DNA from: Gammaproteobacteria bacterium
GTDB lineage: Bacteria; Pseudomonadota; Gammaproteobacteria; Enterobacterales; Alteromonadaceae
DNA: 64,000 bases
Assembly (NCBI GenBank): GCA_018826295.1
Contig: JAHJZX010000021.1
Span: 62,001-126,000, forward strand
Direction of reading: 5' to 3'
Shown here: positions 1 to 9,045 of the stretch, piece by piece
How positions within the stretch are numbered: position 1 is the stretch's first letter
Layout: each line of letters starts with the position of its first letter
Translations under genes and position numbers: made by a program
The notes under the pieces: generated by a model
Told to the model about the DNA's origin: nothing
What the model saw: only the letters and a program-made list of their open reading frames with translations
Databases searched by the model: none

Positions 1-93
1 AACAGTTGGCAAAAATACTGAAAAAAAAATTAACCCCTTTTATCCGGCCCGCACGTCTGAATTGATAACAACAAAAAGTACGGGAGTCACACT

Positions 94-732
94 ATGCTAG
101 CAATACCACAATACAACACTAACACTAAGCGTAGCGCCGCTGTGCTGATGGCCGGTGCCGGTGCTTTGACGATGACACTGGCATTATTTGCGGCGATGCA
201 ACAGCTGATAGCTGTAAAAGCCAGCGGGCCAAGACCAGTTGCAACCTTGCCGGTAGTGGGGCTATATGAGCCGGTAAAAGACAGCGAAACGCTGGTAAAG
301 CAGCCGCTGCCAAAGCAACCTGAGCTTAAACCGCGTGATTTACCTGTTGTAACGCCAGATCCTGCCACCACAGTGCAGCTTGAGCCGAATGGTTTTAACT
401 TTACGGCACCGCCGCTGCCCAGAAACTCCGGGCCGGGTACTATGGTTCAGGCAGAGCGCGGCGCTGCACCATTGGTGCGTATTGAACCGCGGTATCCGGT
501 TGCTGCCGCACGTGACGGTATTACCGGTTGGGTGAAACTGGGCTTTAGTATCGATGAAACCGGTGCTGTTACCGATATAGAGGTACTGGCGGCAGAACCG
601 GCCAGAACCTTCAACAAAGAAGCGGTGGCGGCATTAAAGCGCTGGAAATATCAGCCAAAACGCCAGGATGGGGTAGCAATAAAACAAACTGGTTTACAGG
701 TTCAGCTCGATTTTAGTCTGGACAACAACTAG
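94..732 (+). CDS. TonB-family energy-transducer-like protein
   Basis: The 212-residue protein has an N-terminal membrane anchor at about residues 13-38, a proline-rich periplasmic linker at about 60-125 (several Lys/Glu-Pro steps), and a C-terminal TonB fold at about 130-212. The fold shows the family pattern: a YP.. repeat, a glycine before a V-x-L-x-F strand, and a closing A..AL.RWKYQP. TonB proteins carry proton-motive energy from ExbBD to outer-membrane receptors. No exbB/exbD or receptor gene is nearby, and an ECF sigma gene follows 36 nt downstream, so this may be a signalling or M56-like TonB-domain protein rather than the main TonB. The ATG is preceded by GGGAG at a good distance. Confidence 0.8.
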   Translation: MLAIPQYNTNTKRSAAVLMAGAGALTMTLALFAAMQQLIAVKASGPRPVATLPVVGLYEPVKDSETLVKQPLPKQPELKPRDLPVVTPDPATTVQLEPNGFNFTAPPLPRNSGPGTMVQAERGAAPLVRIEPRYPVAAARDGITGWVKLGFSIDETGAVTDIEVLAAEPARTFNKEAVAALKRWKYQPKRQDGVAIKQTGLQVQLDFSLDNN

Positions 733-768
733 TCTGATCAGTAACAACGGCAGTAAAAGGAGCTTTGT

Positions 769-1344
769 ATGGCATTATCCTTTTTTTGGCAGGGCAGTAT
801 TGCGCCGGATCTGAGCGCAGAGCAACTGTATAGCCGTTATGTTCATCATGCTGACGTCAGCGCACTGGAGCAGCTGGTTAGCTTGTACGGTGATGCGCTG
901 TATCATTTTTTGCAGCGCCAGTCTGATCGGGCGCTGGCTGAAGATATCAGCCAGCAATGTTGGTTAAAATTGGTCGATCATAAAGCTGTTTTTGCCGGCC
1001 AAAGCAGTTTTAAGACCTGGCTGTTTAGCATGGCGCGGCATTGTCTGATAGATGAGCTGCGCCGGTTAAAACGCTGGCAAAGCCAGCAGTTGGCCGATGA
1101 TATCGCGCTGCAGCAATCTTGTCTGGCCGAGCAATTACAGCAATGCCGGCAAAATCAGCAGTTTGCTACGCTGATCTCGGCGCTGCCTTTTGCCCAGCGT
1201 GAAGCCTTAATGCTACAGCTGGAAGGGTTTTCATTAACAGAAATTAGCCAGATAACTGCGCAGCCGCCAGAGACGGTTAAAAGTCGGCTGCGCTACGCCC
1301 GGCAGTTTATGCAACAGCATAATGCTGTGTCTGGGCAGGAGTAA
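769..1344 (+). CDS. ECF-type RNA polymerase sigma factor
   Basis: The 191-residue protein has the two-domain architecture of sigma-70 group 4 factors. The sigma2 region at about 35-105 includes a DISQQCWLKLV segment and the region 2.4-like TWLFSMARHCLIDELRR. The sigma4 helix-turn-helix at about 130-180 includes LPFAQREALMLQLEGFS and ETVKSRLRYAR. It directs RNA polymerase to a small regulon, usually for envelope stress or iron. The start has AAAGGAG just upstream. Only 3 nt separate it from the next gene, whose product looks like a membrane-bound anti-sigma factor, so the pair is probably a co-transcribed regulator and antagonist. The target promoters are unknown. Confidence 0.88.
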   Translation: MALSFFWQGSIAPDLSAEQLYSRYVHHADVSALEQLVSLYGDALYHFLQRQSDRALAEDISQQCWLKLVDHKAVFAGQSSFKTWLFSMARHCLIDELRRLKRWQSQQLADDIALQQSCLAEQLQQCRQNQQFATLISALPFAQREALMLQLEGFSLTEISQITAQPPETVKSRLRYARQFMQQHNAVSGQE

Positions 1345-1347
1345 GCT

Positions 1348-1950
1348 ATGTCAACACCTGAGCAATTTGACCGCGAACTGCGCCAGCAGTATCAGCATGA
1401 TAAAGCGCTGCATCCGCTGCCGCAGCAGGTACACCGGGCAATACGTCAGGCAACAGCACGCCAGCGTGCCGCCGGCAAAGCCCGCAATTGGCGCTTTAGC
1501 TGGCGTAGCGCACAGCTGGCTGTTTGCAGTGCCTTGTTGTTAGTAATGGCTTACTTGTTGCAGCTGCCGCAGCCGGTCACCACGCAGTATTATCAAGTGC
1601 TGCTAAGTCATAATGAGCAGTATCGCCAGGTGCAGCAACATAGTGTCAGTACTCAGGTGGCAGCCGATACCAATGCAACTGAGTATCAGCACTATATAGC
1701 CTCAACACAGCATACTGAGCAGTTTCATCGCCAAATCGGTCTGTTACGCCAGCAGCAGCAAGAATGGCAAATCAGCGTATGTAATGACTTACTGCTAACT
1801 ATCGACACGCAATTGCTGGCTCAGCTGGCTATGCCAAAAGCCGTGCGTCAGCCGCAGCCACCGCAATGGGTTGAATTTATCAGTAATTCGCGCGGGCAAT
1901 TAGTGGCAATACAACCGGCGACACAGGCTTTGTTGTGCCCGCATAGCTAA
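1348..1950 (+). CDS. Putative single-pass membrane anti-sigma factor
   Basis: I do not recognise the family with certainty. The 200-residue protein has a charged, Gln-rich cytoplasmic N-terminus of about 48 residues, one transmembrane helix at about 53-72, and a periplasmic Gln-rich domain with two cysteines (near residues 144 and 197). This topology and its position 3 nt after an ECF sigma gene are what is seen for anti-sigma factors, which hold the sigma factor at the membrane until a signal arrives. No zinc-binding ZAS motif (HxxxCxxC) is visible, so it would be a non-ZAS type. The function is inferred from context only. Confidence 0.55.
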   Translation: MSTPEQFDRELRQQYQHDKALHPLPQQVHRAIRQATARQRAAGKARNWRFSWRSAQLAVCSALLLVMAYLLQLPQPVTTQYYQVLLSHNEQYRQVQQHSVSTQVAADTNATEYQHYIASTQHTEQFHRQIGLLRQQQQEWQISVCNDLLLTIDTQLLAQLAMPKAVRQPQPPQWVEFISNSRGQLVAIQPATQALLCPHS

Positions 1951-2015
1951 AAAAGATTGCTCTTTTTGCCAGGTAATACCGTACTATTAACAGTATTAAG
2001 ATCTGCGTAAGAGCC

Positions 2016-4679
2016 ATGACTATGAAATCGCGCTTTATACCGCCCCTTAGCATATTGACTACTTTGCTGCTGTGCAGCGCGCCGCTGGCGGCACAGCAGC
2101 GCCTGCTTATTACCGTTGCGCCCCAGCAAGCTGAACAATTGCAACGGGTACAGCGCGCCAGTACCGGCCAGCCAGCTGGCTGGCAGCGCTTTTCTCAACT
2201 GCCCGACATAATGGTTGCTGAGCTGGCACAAGGTGCAGATTTGCGCCAGGAAATGCAGCGTTTGCGCCAATTGCCCGGCGTATTAACCGTTGAGCCTGAC
2301 TTTCGGCTGCGTAAAATAGCCACACCTAATGATCCGCAGTTGAGCCAGCAATGGCATCTTAACGGCAGTTTTGGCATTAACGGAGCAGCGGCCTGGGATC
2401 TTAGTACCGGCGACAGCGAACAGGTAATAGCGGTTATCGACACCGGTGTTGATTATAACCACGCTGATCTGGCTGCCAATATCTGGCAAAACCCACAGGA
2501 AATCGCCGGCGATGCTATCGACAACGACAACAATGGCTATGTTGATGACATCTATGGCATTAATCCGGCTGATGACAATAGTGATCCAATGGATGAAGAT
2601 GGCCACGGCACTCAGGTAGCCAGCATCATGGCTGCCGTGACCGACAATGCGGTGGGGATAGCCGGTGTAAGCTGGCAGACAAAAATTTTACCCTGTCGTT
2701 TTATGGACAAAAATGGCGAGGGTTTCGTCAGTGATGCCATCGCCTGTTTGAACTATGTACTGGATTTAAAAAATAATCAGGGCGTAAATATCATCGCTAC
2801 CAATAATTCCTGGGGTAGCAGCAGCTTTTCGCAGGCACTGTATAACGCCATAGTGGCGCAGCGCGATGCGGGTATTTTGTTTATTGCCGGTGCCGGTAAT
2901 GACGGCAATTCTGCCCGCTTTTATCCAGCCGGCTACAACCTGTCTAACATCATTAGCGTGGCGGCGCATGATCAGCAAGGCGCTCTCGCCGGTTTTTCTA
3001 ACTACGGCCGGGACTGGGTACACCTGTCGGCACCCGGTGTTGCTATTGCTGCGGCGCAGACCGGCGGAGGTTATGCTACGGCCAGCGGTACCTCTATGGC
3101 GGCGCCGGTAGTTAGCGGTGTGGCTGCGTTGGTCGCGGCTTACGAGCCGGCGCTGGGCATGACAGCACTGCGCAACCGCATTTTAATAGCGGGGGCACCC
3201 GCTGATGATAGCACTATTGCAACGCAAACCATGGCCGGTCAGCGGCTGCTGGCTGCCGGTGGCGACACCCAGGGGGCCTTAGGGTGTAACGGCGGCACCT
3301 TGCAACGTAGGATTACCCCCTTAACGGACGTACTTTATCTGGAGGCCGGTGATACGGTCGATATACAAGTGCTGAGCTTGAGTTGTTTTGGCGATAGCTT
3401 ACCGGCTAGCGTCAGTGCCGGGCCCATGCAACAGGCTGTGGCAGTAAATGATGACGGCCAACAGCAAGATCAGCAGGCCGCTGATGGTATTTACAGCGGG
3501 CGTTTCCAGTTTGATGGCAACGCCACTACGTTGAATTATCCTGATGGTCAGGTGCAACTGCGCTTACGCAACAATAACTTTTGTGCCGTTAATGCTGTCA
3601 CTGAAATCCCGCTGGCAGAGTGTGATGCCTTAGTTGAGCTCTATTATGACACCCTGGGCCAGCACTGGCTTAACAACGAAAATTGGTTGTTAACCGCCAC
3701 GCCATGTAGCTGGTTTGGCGTTACCTGCAACAATGGTCAGGTTAGCGAAATTAATCTGCTGTCCAACAATCTTAATGGCCAATTGCCGGCGGCATTAAAT
3801 CAGTTATCTGCCTTAGCTGTATTTGATGTCAGTGACAATAATTTACACGGCAGTTTTCCGGCTGCGTTGTTGCAACTAACCCAGTTGCAACGGCTGGTTT
3901 TATGGCAAAACGCCTTTAGTGGGGTTTTGCCACCTGCGCTGGGTAATCTAACCAGTTTGCAGCTGCTGGATCTGTCAGAAAACCGCTTTAGTGCTGCGTT
4001 ACCCTCCGGGCTTGGCAACCTGAGTAACCTGCAACAACTTTATCTGGAAGACAATCTTTTTGAAGGCGCAGTGCCGCAGACGTTCGGTCAGCTGGCGCAG
4101 TTGCAGGTGCTGTGGCTGTTTGATAATAATTTAACCGGCACCTTGCCGCAAAGCCTGACTGGCTTAAGCCAGATGCAGGATTTTCGTTTTAATGATACCA
4201 GTGTGTGCGCGCCGGCCAATCAGGCCTTTGGCAACTGGCTGGCCGGGCTTACTACTTTGCACATTAATACCAGTTGCGCGAATACGCCGCCGACAGTGGC
4301 GGCCGGCAGCAACCAAACCGTAAACAGTGGCACAGTCGTACAGTTGCAGGCCAGCGCCAGCGATGCTGAATTTAATGCACTGAGTTACCAATGGCAGCAA
4401 ATTGCCGGCACTACGGTAGCGTTAAGTAGCCAGGATGAACTAAATCCACGTTTTACTGCACCAGCAGTAAGCAGCAACACCGTGTTGCGTTTTCGTTTTA
4501 CCGCTAACGACGGTATAAGCAGCAGCAGTGCGGAGGTGGAAATAACAGTACAGCCTTTAGCAAACAGCGGCGGCCCCGGCAATAATGCCGGCGGTGAAAG
4601 TGGCGGCGGTGCAATAGGGATAGTGGCAATGTGCGCCTTGTTGCTGTTGTGGACGCGCCGGCTTGGCAAGCGGATGTAA
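2016..4679 (+). CDS. Secreted S8 subtilisin-like protease with LRR and GlyGly-CTERM anchor
   Basis: The 887-residue protein has a signal peptide (about 1-26), an I9-type propeptide (about 28-98), and a peptidase S8 domain (about 110-400) with catalytic Asp142 (VIDTGVD), His197 (DGHGTQ) and Ser360 (GTSMAAP), plus NNSWG for the oxyanion Asn. Next come a middle region, plant-type leucine-rich repeats at about 560-715, and an Ig/PKD-like domain at about 745-840. The C-terminus is Gly-rich, then a hydrophobic helix, then RRLGKRM: the GlyGly-CTERM signal processed by rhombosortase. Proteins with this tail are usually T2SS substrates held at the cell surface. An in-frame ATG two codons further on (2022) is an alternative start. 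The LRR plus protease combination is uncommon. Confidence 0.9.
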   Translation: MTMKSRFIPPLSILTTLLLCSAPLAAQQRLLITVAPQQAEQLQRVQRASTGQPAGWQRFSQLPDIMVAELAQGADLRQEMQRLRQLPGVLTVEPDFRLRKIATPNDPQLSQQWHLNGSFGINGAAAWDLSTGDSEQVIAVIDTGVDYNHADLAANIWQNPQEIAGDAIDNDNNGYVDDIYGINPADDNSDPMDEDGHGTQVASIMAAVTDNAVGIAGVSWQTKILPCRFMDKNGEGFVSDAIACLNYVLDLKNNQGVNIIATNNSWGSSSFSQALYNAIVAQRDAGILFIAGAGNDGNSARFYPAGYNLSNIISVAAHDQQGALAGFSNYGRDWVHLSAPGVAIAAAQTGGGYATASGTSMAAPVVSGVAALVAAYEPALGMTALRNRILIAGAPADDSTIATQTMAGQRLLAAGGDTQGALGCNGGTLQRRITPLTDVLYLEAGDTVDIQVLSLSCFGDSLPASVSAGPMQQAVAVNDDGQQQDQQAADGIYSGRFQFDGNATTLNYPDGQVQLRLRNNNFCAVNAVTEIPLAECDALVELYYDTLGQHWLNNENWLLTATPCSWFGVTCNNGQVSEINLLSNNLNGQLPAALNQLSALAVFDVSDNNLHGSFPAALLQLTQLQRLVLWQNAFSGVLPPALGNLTSLQLLDLSENRFSAALPSGLGNLSNLQQLYLEDNLFEGAVPQTFGQLAQLQVLWLFDNNLTGTLPQSLTGLSQMQDFRFNDTSVCAPANQAFGNWLAGLTTLHINTSCANTPPTVAAGSNQTVNSGTVVQLQASASDAEFNALSYQWQQIAGTTVALSSQDELNPRFTAPAVSSNTVLRFRFTANDGISSSSAEVEITVQPLANSGGPGNNAGGESGGGAIGIVAMCALLLLWTRRLGKRM

Positions 4680-4739
4680 AGCCAATAGAATGGCGTCGGG
4701 CTTCGGCATCAGCGCCGTTATAACAGTAAAAGGTTTATT

Positions 4740-5894
4740 TTGAAGCAGTATATTTTGGCGTTTGCCTGCCTGACAGCAACCTGCAGCTTTGCCGCCGAGC
4801 CAGAGCTGGCTCCGCTCATTATTGATTTTGATCAGCATTATGCCAGTCAGTTGGCCGAACACGACATTCCCGGTGCCGCTTATGCCATTGTGCAGGGTAA
4901 CCGCATCATTGCCACCGCTGGTTTTGGTGTGCGCCAACGGGGAAGCGATGCGCCGGTTGATCCTTATACCGTGTTTCGTATCGCCTCAGTCTCCAAAACC
5001 TTTGCCGGCAGTCTGGCGGGTATGCTGGCGGCCGAAGGCCATTTTAGCCTGGATGATGCACTGGTCGATTATTTACCCGAGTTTTCCTTTAAAAGTAAAA
5101 AGTACAATAAGCAGCTGAAATTAAAACATTTGCTATCGCAAAGTACCGGCGTAATGCCAAATGCCTATGATAACCTGATTGAAGCCAATGTACCTTTGCA
5201 ACGCATTTTGCCGCAGTTTGGCAAAATAGACCCCTTATGCCCACCTGGACAATGCTACGGTTATCAAAATGTACTGTTTAGTCTGATTGAACCGGTAATA
5301 CAAAAGCGCACCGGTAAAAGCTACGCCGAGCAGCTGCAAGAGCGTATTTTTACCCCGTTGCAGTTACCGACGGCCTCAGTGGGGCTGGATGGCTTTTTTA
5401 GTACAGAAAATCGCGCAATGCCGCACGTGCGGGCCCGCGGCAACTGGCATCCGGTTAAAGTTGCTGAAAGCTACTATCATTTCGGCCCGGCTGCCGGCGT
5501 TAATGCCAGCGCAATAGATTTGGGCTACTGGCTCATTGCTCAGCTGGGGCATCAGCCGCAGGTATTATCAGACGAAGTGCTGCTGCGCATTACCGATAAA
5601 AATGTCAAAACCCGGCGTGATCTGCGGCGCAAAGAATGGCGTCGCTATCTGACCGATGCGCATTATGCACTGGGCTGGCGCGTGTATCAGTTTGGCCAGG
5701 ACACCTTGTTGTACCACGGCGGCTGGGTGCAGGGCTATCGCGCGGAGATTGCCTATTCGCGCGAACATCAGCTGGGCCTGGTGATGCTGATGAATGCTGA
5801 ATCAAACCTGATTAATGAATTGGGCACGTATTTTTGGTCCAGCTTTCTAACGGCTATTCGCCAGCAACAGCAAGAGCTGCCGCAAGCCGAATAA
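4740..5894 (+). CDS. Secreted serine hydrolase, class C beta-lactamase / PBP4*-like
   Basis: The 384-residue protein has a signal peptide (about 1-19) and a serine-beta-lactamase fold. The catalytic S-x-x-K motif is Ser83-Val-Ser-Lys86. A YQN triad member lies near residue 178 and an HGG triad lies in the C-terminal third (LLYHGGWVQGY). Relatives are D-aminopeptidases, esterases and peptidoglycan hydrolases as well as AmpC, and nothing here shows true beta-lactamase activity. The start is TTG, chosen because it gives a complete signal peptide and is preceded by AAAAGG about 8 nt upstream. It lies 60 nt after the protease gene and may be co-transcribed with it. Confidence 0.82.
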   Translation: MKQYILAFACLTATCSFAAEPELAPLIIDFDQHYASQLAEHDIPGAAYAIVQGNRIIATAGFGVRQRGSDAPVDPYTVFRIASVSKTFAGSLAGMLAAEGHFSLDDALVDYLPEFSFKSKKYNKQLKLKHLLSQSTGVMPNAYDNLIEANVPLQRILPQFGKIDPLCPPGQCYGYQNVLFSLIEPVIQKRTGKSYAEQLQERIFTPLQLPTASVGLDGFFSTENRAMPHVRARGNWHPVKVAESYYHFGPAAGVNASAIDLGYWLIAQLGHQPQVLSDEVLLRITDKNVKTRRDLRRKEWRRYLTDAHYALGWRVYQFGQDTLLYHGGWVQGYRAEIAYSREHQLGLVMLMNAESNLINELGTYFWSSFLTAIRQQQQELPQAE

Positions 5895-5917
5895 TCCGTA
5901 ACGGTTGGTACTGCACT

Positions 5918-6712
5918 TTAGCTTCGCCGAAATACATCCAGCATAAAATCGATACTGATGGCCGGCAGGCGCTCAGCAAACTGCTGTTTTTCTGCCGCGC
6001 TGAACTTCCACGCCAAAGGCACCATCTGCACCAGTGCCAGCAGCTGTGCCGGCTTGGTAAATTGCAGGCTAAACTGCAGCCGCTGCCGGTGCTGATGCAC
6101 AAAGCCGGCAATATTGGCTATGGCATCATCGTGTAAGCGCACCTGCTCATATATGGCTTGTTTTATTTCCAGTAAGTGTACCGGGCCGGGTGTGACGGTA
6201 ACTAAATGACCGCCAGCCTTAACTAATCTTGCAAGCTCTTCCGCTTTAGACGGCGCATAAATACGCACTATGGCATCAAAGCTGTTGTCAGCAAACGGCA
6301 ACTGGTAAGCACTGGCAACACTGAAATTAATATTATGATTGGCTTTAGCGGCAAATTTAATGGCTGCTTTGGAAATATCGACGCCATAAAACTCTGCCTG
6401 AGCCAGGGCTTGTTTAAGCTTACCGCTGTAGTAGCCTTCGCCGCAGCCCAGATCGAGTAAGCTAGCCGGTGCCAGTGGTATTAGTGTATCTGCTACCGCT
6501 TGCGCCAGTGGGGCGTACCAGCCGGCGTGCAAAAAATCACGCCGCGCTTGCATCATGTCTTTGTTGTCGCCGGGGTCTTTGGAGTTTTTCTGTTGCACCG
6601 GTAACAGGTTGACGTAGCCTTCGCGGGCGACATCAAAACTGTGGCGGTTAGTGCACTGATATTGTCTGCCGCTAAGGTTTAGCGGTTGCTGGCACAGCGG
6701 GCAAAGGTACAT
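5918..6712 (-). CDS. rlmA: 23S rRNA (guanine-N1)-methyltransferase RlmA
   Basis: The 264-residue protein matches RlmA in length and layout. Residues 1-26 form a zinc site (Cys4, Cys7, Cys20, His24). A conserved YVNLLPVQQK..DPGDNK segment follows, then a Rossmann methyltransferase domain whose SAM-binding glycine loop is LLDLGCGEGYYSG. In E. coli RlmA methylates G745 in helix 35 of 23S rRNA using S-adenosylmethionine. The gene is on the minus strand, convergent with the hydrolase gene, with only 23 nt between the stops. It is an ordinary housekeeping gene. Confidence 0.92.
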   Translation of the reverse strand: MYLCPLCQQPLNLSGRQYQCTNRHSFDVAREGYVNLLPVQQKNSKDPGDNKDMMQARRDFLHAGWYAPLAQAVADTLIPLAPASLLDLGCGEGYYSGKLKQALAQAEFYGVDISKAAIKFAAKANHNINFSVASAYQLPFADNSFDAIVRIYAPSKAEELARLVKAGGHLVTVTPGPVHLLEIKQAIYEQVRLHDDAIANIAGFVHQHRQRLQFSLQFTKPAQLLALVQMVPLAWKFSAAEKQQFAERLPAISIDFMLDVFRRS

Positions 6713-6849
6713 AGTCAGTAATGGCCGGTTTGAGGCTGGAAAAAAGGCGCTTAGTGTAGCAGCACAGCAGTGTTTTCGCCAAAGCCTTGCTATACTGGCG
6801 GCATCGCTAATTTACTACGTGTCGTTTGATAAATTGCTGACGCGAATTA

Positions 6850-6955
6850 GCAGGCCGGTTAGAACCTGTTGCACAGCCAAAGAGTGTCTGAGTGAGCGCG
6901 TTAGCGTGAACGAGTTGCTTTGGCGAGCACAACAGTGTTGTAACGCAAGGCCTGC
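6850..6955. repeat. 106-bp imperfect palindrome (possible MITE or structured RNA)
   Basis: The outer arms are GCAGGCC (6850-6856) and GGCCTGC (6949-6955). Inside them, in mirrored order, are CTGTTG (6866-6871) against CAACAG (6930-6935) and CCAAAG (6877-6882) against CTTTGG (6918-6923). A short GC-rich inner hairpin lies around 6894-6908. The arms are interrupted by mismatches. No coding sequence spans the element. It fills most of the 272-nt gap between the divergent rlmA and the small gene at 6985, where it could be a miniature inverted-repeat element or a transcribed structured leader. Copy number elsewhere in the genome is unknown. Confidence 0.6.
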
Positions 6956-6984
6956 GAATACACTTAAGTTAAATCGGAGCACCA

Positions 6985-7308
6985 ATGCAAGATTTAGAAC
7001 TGTGGACACTGGACGAACTATGTGACCATGCCTTTGATATTTTTGAAGAACTGGCAGCTGAAAACCTGTCCGCCGCCGACTATACCCTATATCAGCAGCA
7101 CTATGAAAACCGTGGTTATGTTGACTTAACACCGCCCGGTGAAGACTGGGTAGAGATTATGATGCAGGATCTTGAACCCGAGCTGCACTTTGAAGCACAA
7201 ATTGGCTTAACGGGTGAAAATGGCGAAGCAGACATGGTGCTGGCGCGGATTTTACTCAGCCGCGAAAAATATGAATCACTGTGCCATGCCCAGTGGCGTG
7301 GCCAATAA
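6985..7308 (+). CDS. Small acidic conserved-looking protein, function unknown
   Basis: I do not recognise this 107-residue protein. It is strongly acidic, with many Glu and Asp residues, and has no signal peptide or membrane helix. It appears to be a compact cytoplasmic alpha/beta domain. The ATG has a clear GGAG ribosome-binding site 8 nt upstream, and codon use matches neighbouring genes, so it is very probably real. It stands alone between the imperfect palindrome upstream and a strong hairpin terminator 20 nt downstream. Highly acidic small proteins of this size can be regulators or inhibitors, but nothing in the sequence proves that. Confidence 0.7.
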   Translation: MQDLELWTLDELCDHAFDIFEELAAENLSAADYTLYQQHYENRGYVDLTPPGEDWVEIMMQDLEPELHFEAQIGLTGENGEADMVLARILLSREKYESLCHAQWRGQ

Positions 7309-7328
7309 ATAGGCTGGTAAATGAAAAA

Positions 7329-7351
7329 CGGGGCGCAAAATAAGCGCCCCG
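7329..7351. terminator. Rho-independent terminator between convergent genes
   Basis: An 8-bp perfect stem, CGGGGCGC (7329-7336) and GCGCCCCG (7344-7351), closes a 7-nt A-rich loop. On the minus strand it is followed by TTTTTC, so it is a typical intrinsic terminator for the peptide transporter gene that ends at 7362. On the plus strand the U-tract is absent, but the stem may still help to end the small gene stopping at 7308. Confidence 0.8.
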
Positions 7352-7361
7352 CTAAACTCAG

Positions 7362-8918
7362 TTAGTGCACGCCGTGCATGCGTTTTTTCAGCCAGGGGCT
7401 GATTAACAGCATAAACACACCAACACCGACACCGACATAACATAAAAAGGTAAACAGCTCGGTATAACCGGCTAAAGCCGTACTGACTTCAACCACTTCG
7501 CCGGCAGGCACATCTATCGCCGCCAATTTAGCCAGTTGGGTAGCTAATAACTCTGAGTAAGCTGTAGCCAGGAACCAGGCACCCATCATAACGCCCACTA
7601 CCTTAGGCACTGCCAGTTTAGTAACTGCTGACAAACCTACCGGGGATAAACATAACTCGCCCATAGTGTGCAGGGCATAGGCCAGTATCATCCACCAGGC
7701 CGCCACATAACCGGCTTCATTTGGAAACATGGCACCGACAACTAAAGCGCCAAAACCTAAACCGGCCTGAATAATACCCAGGGCAAATTTAACCGGTGTA
7801 CTAGGTTCCAGGTTGCGTTTAGCCAGTGCTATCCATAACCAGGCAAACAGTGGCGCCAGTGTTATGATAAAAAACGCATTCAGCGAACCAAACTGACCGG
7901 CAGTGGCTTCATAGCCCAGTACTGTGCGATCCATTACCCGGTCAGCATATAAGGTCATTGATGATGCAGACTGCTCAAACAGGGCCCAAAACACCACTGT
8001 AGACATCGTCAGCACAATTAGCACGATCATCCGGTCGCGTTCTTCACGGGTGCACTGGGTGGTAATAAACCAAATTATTCCTACCAGTACAATAAAGGAC
8101 ATGCCCAGTAAGGTGCTGTGTACCACAGGGTTGTATTGCACTAACTGCCAGACTACGGCCAGCGCGGGCAGGGTAGCCAGGTAAATTAACCATTCGCGGT
8201 TAATGCCGGCAAAAACTTTTTCTTTTAACTTTGCCGGGTTGGCCGGTTCAGCATAGCCGAACAGGTATTTTTGGCCGGTTAAAAACACGATTAAACCCAG
8301 TACCATGCCAATACCCGCCAGGCCGAAGCCATAGCCCCAACCATAGGTTTCACCCAGGTAAGTTACGGTTAAGGTGGCAATAAAAGACCCCAGATTAATT
8401 CCCATGTAAAAGATGGTAAAGCCTGAGTCGCGCCGTGCATCTTCTTTGCCGTATAACTGACCGACAATGGTAGAAATGTTCGGCTTTAAAAAGCCCACAC
8501 CCATAATGATCAACGCCAGGGAGAAATAGAAGACCTGAATAGCGCCGGTATCCTGCACTACCACACCATCCTGTACATAGGCCTGAAAGCCCTCGTAGGC
8601 TAAACCCAGGTGGCCCATACAGAGTAAAATAGCACCAAAGGTTACCGCTTTACGCATACCCAGATAGCGGTCGGCTAACATGCCGCCGATAACCGGCATG
8701 GCGTACACTAAACCGGCATAGCTGCCTAGTACGTCCAAACCACCGGCATCGCTGAATAAGTGGTACTTTGTTAAATATAATAACAGCAGATATTTCATGC
8801 CGTAGAAGGAAAAGCGTTCCCACATTTCAGTGAGAAAGCACACATAAAGCCCGACCGGATGGCCGAGAAACTGTGGCTGATTGGCCGGCGCAGCGGCGAC
8901 AGAGCTAGATACAGTCAT
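7362..8918 (-). CDS. POT/PTR2-family proton-dependent oligopeptide transporter
   Basis: The 518-residue inner-membrane protein has 12-14 predicted helices. It carries the POT signature near its N-terminus (E-x-x-E-R-F-S-F-Y-G, the proton-coupling ExxER motif) and the second PTR2 signature FYMGINLGSF. The family takes up di- and tripeptides with protons (DtpA-D, YhiP). The start at 8918 is preferred over a longer TTG-initiated frame to 8969 because GGGGA lies 5 nt upstream of this ATG. The gene is single, with a terminator just downstream. The neighbouring secreted protease could supply peptides, but no regulatory link is visible. Confidence 0.92.
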   Translation of the reverse strand: MTVSSSVAAAPANQPQFLGHPVGLYVCFLTEMWERFSFYGMKYLLLLYLTKYHLFSDAGGLDVLGSYAGLVYAMPVIGGMLADRYLGMRKAVTFGAILLCMGHLGLAYEGFQAYVQDGVVVQDTGAIQVFYFSLALIIMGVGFLKPNISTIVGQLYGKEDARRDSGFTIFYMGINLGSFIATLTVTYLGETYGWGYGFGLAGIGMVLGLIVFLTGQKYLFGYAEPANPAKLKEKVFAGINREWLIYLATLPALAVVWQLVQYNPVVHSTLLGMSFIVLVGIIWFITTQCTREERDRMIVLIVLTMSTVVFWALFEQSASSMTLYADRVMDRTVLGYEATAGQFGSLNAFFIITLAPLFAWLWIALAKRNLEPSTPVKFALGIIQAGLGFGALVVGAMFPNEAGYVAAWWMILAYALHTMGELCLSPVGLSAVTKLAVPKVVGVMMGAWFLATAYSELLATQLAKLAAIDVPAGEVVEVSTALAGYTELFTFLCYVGVGVGVFMLLISPWLKKRMHGVH

Positions 8919-9045
8919 GGGATCCCCAGTATTATTAGAATTATCTGCTTTACCTTTTTTTACCGGCAAAGCTCAGGCGATTATGCAGATGTACGGCTAC
9001 CTTGTCATCAGCCTTGCTGGTAATAGCCGCTAAAAAGCGCAAAAA

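Noticed and set aside
1951-1975. AAAAAGA/TCTTTTT inverted repeat as a terminator after the anti-sigma gene
   Set aside because: The stem is made almost entirely of A-T pairs and would be unstable.
4740-5894. Antibiotic-resistance beta-lactamase
   Set aside because: Only the shared serine-hydrolase fold motifs are present. The Lys-Thr-Gly triad is HGG and overall character fits esterase or peptidase relatives better.
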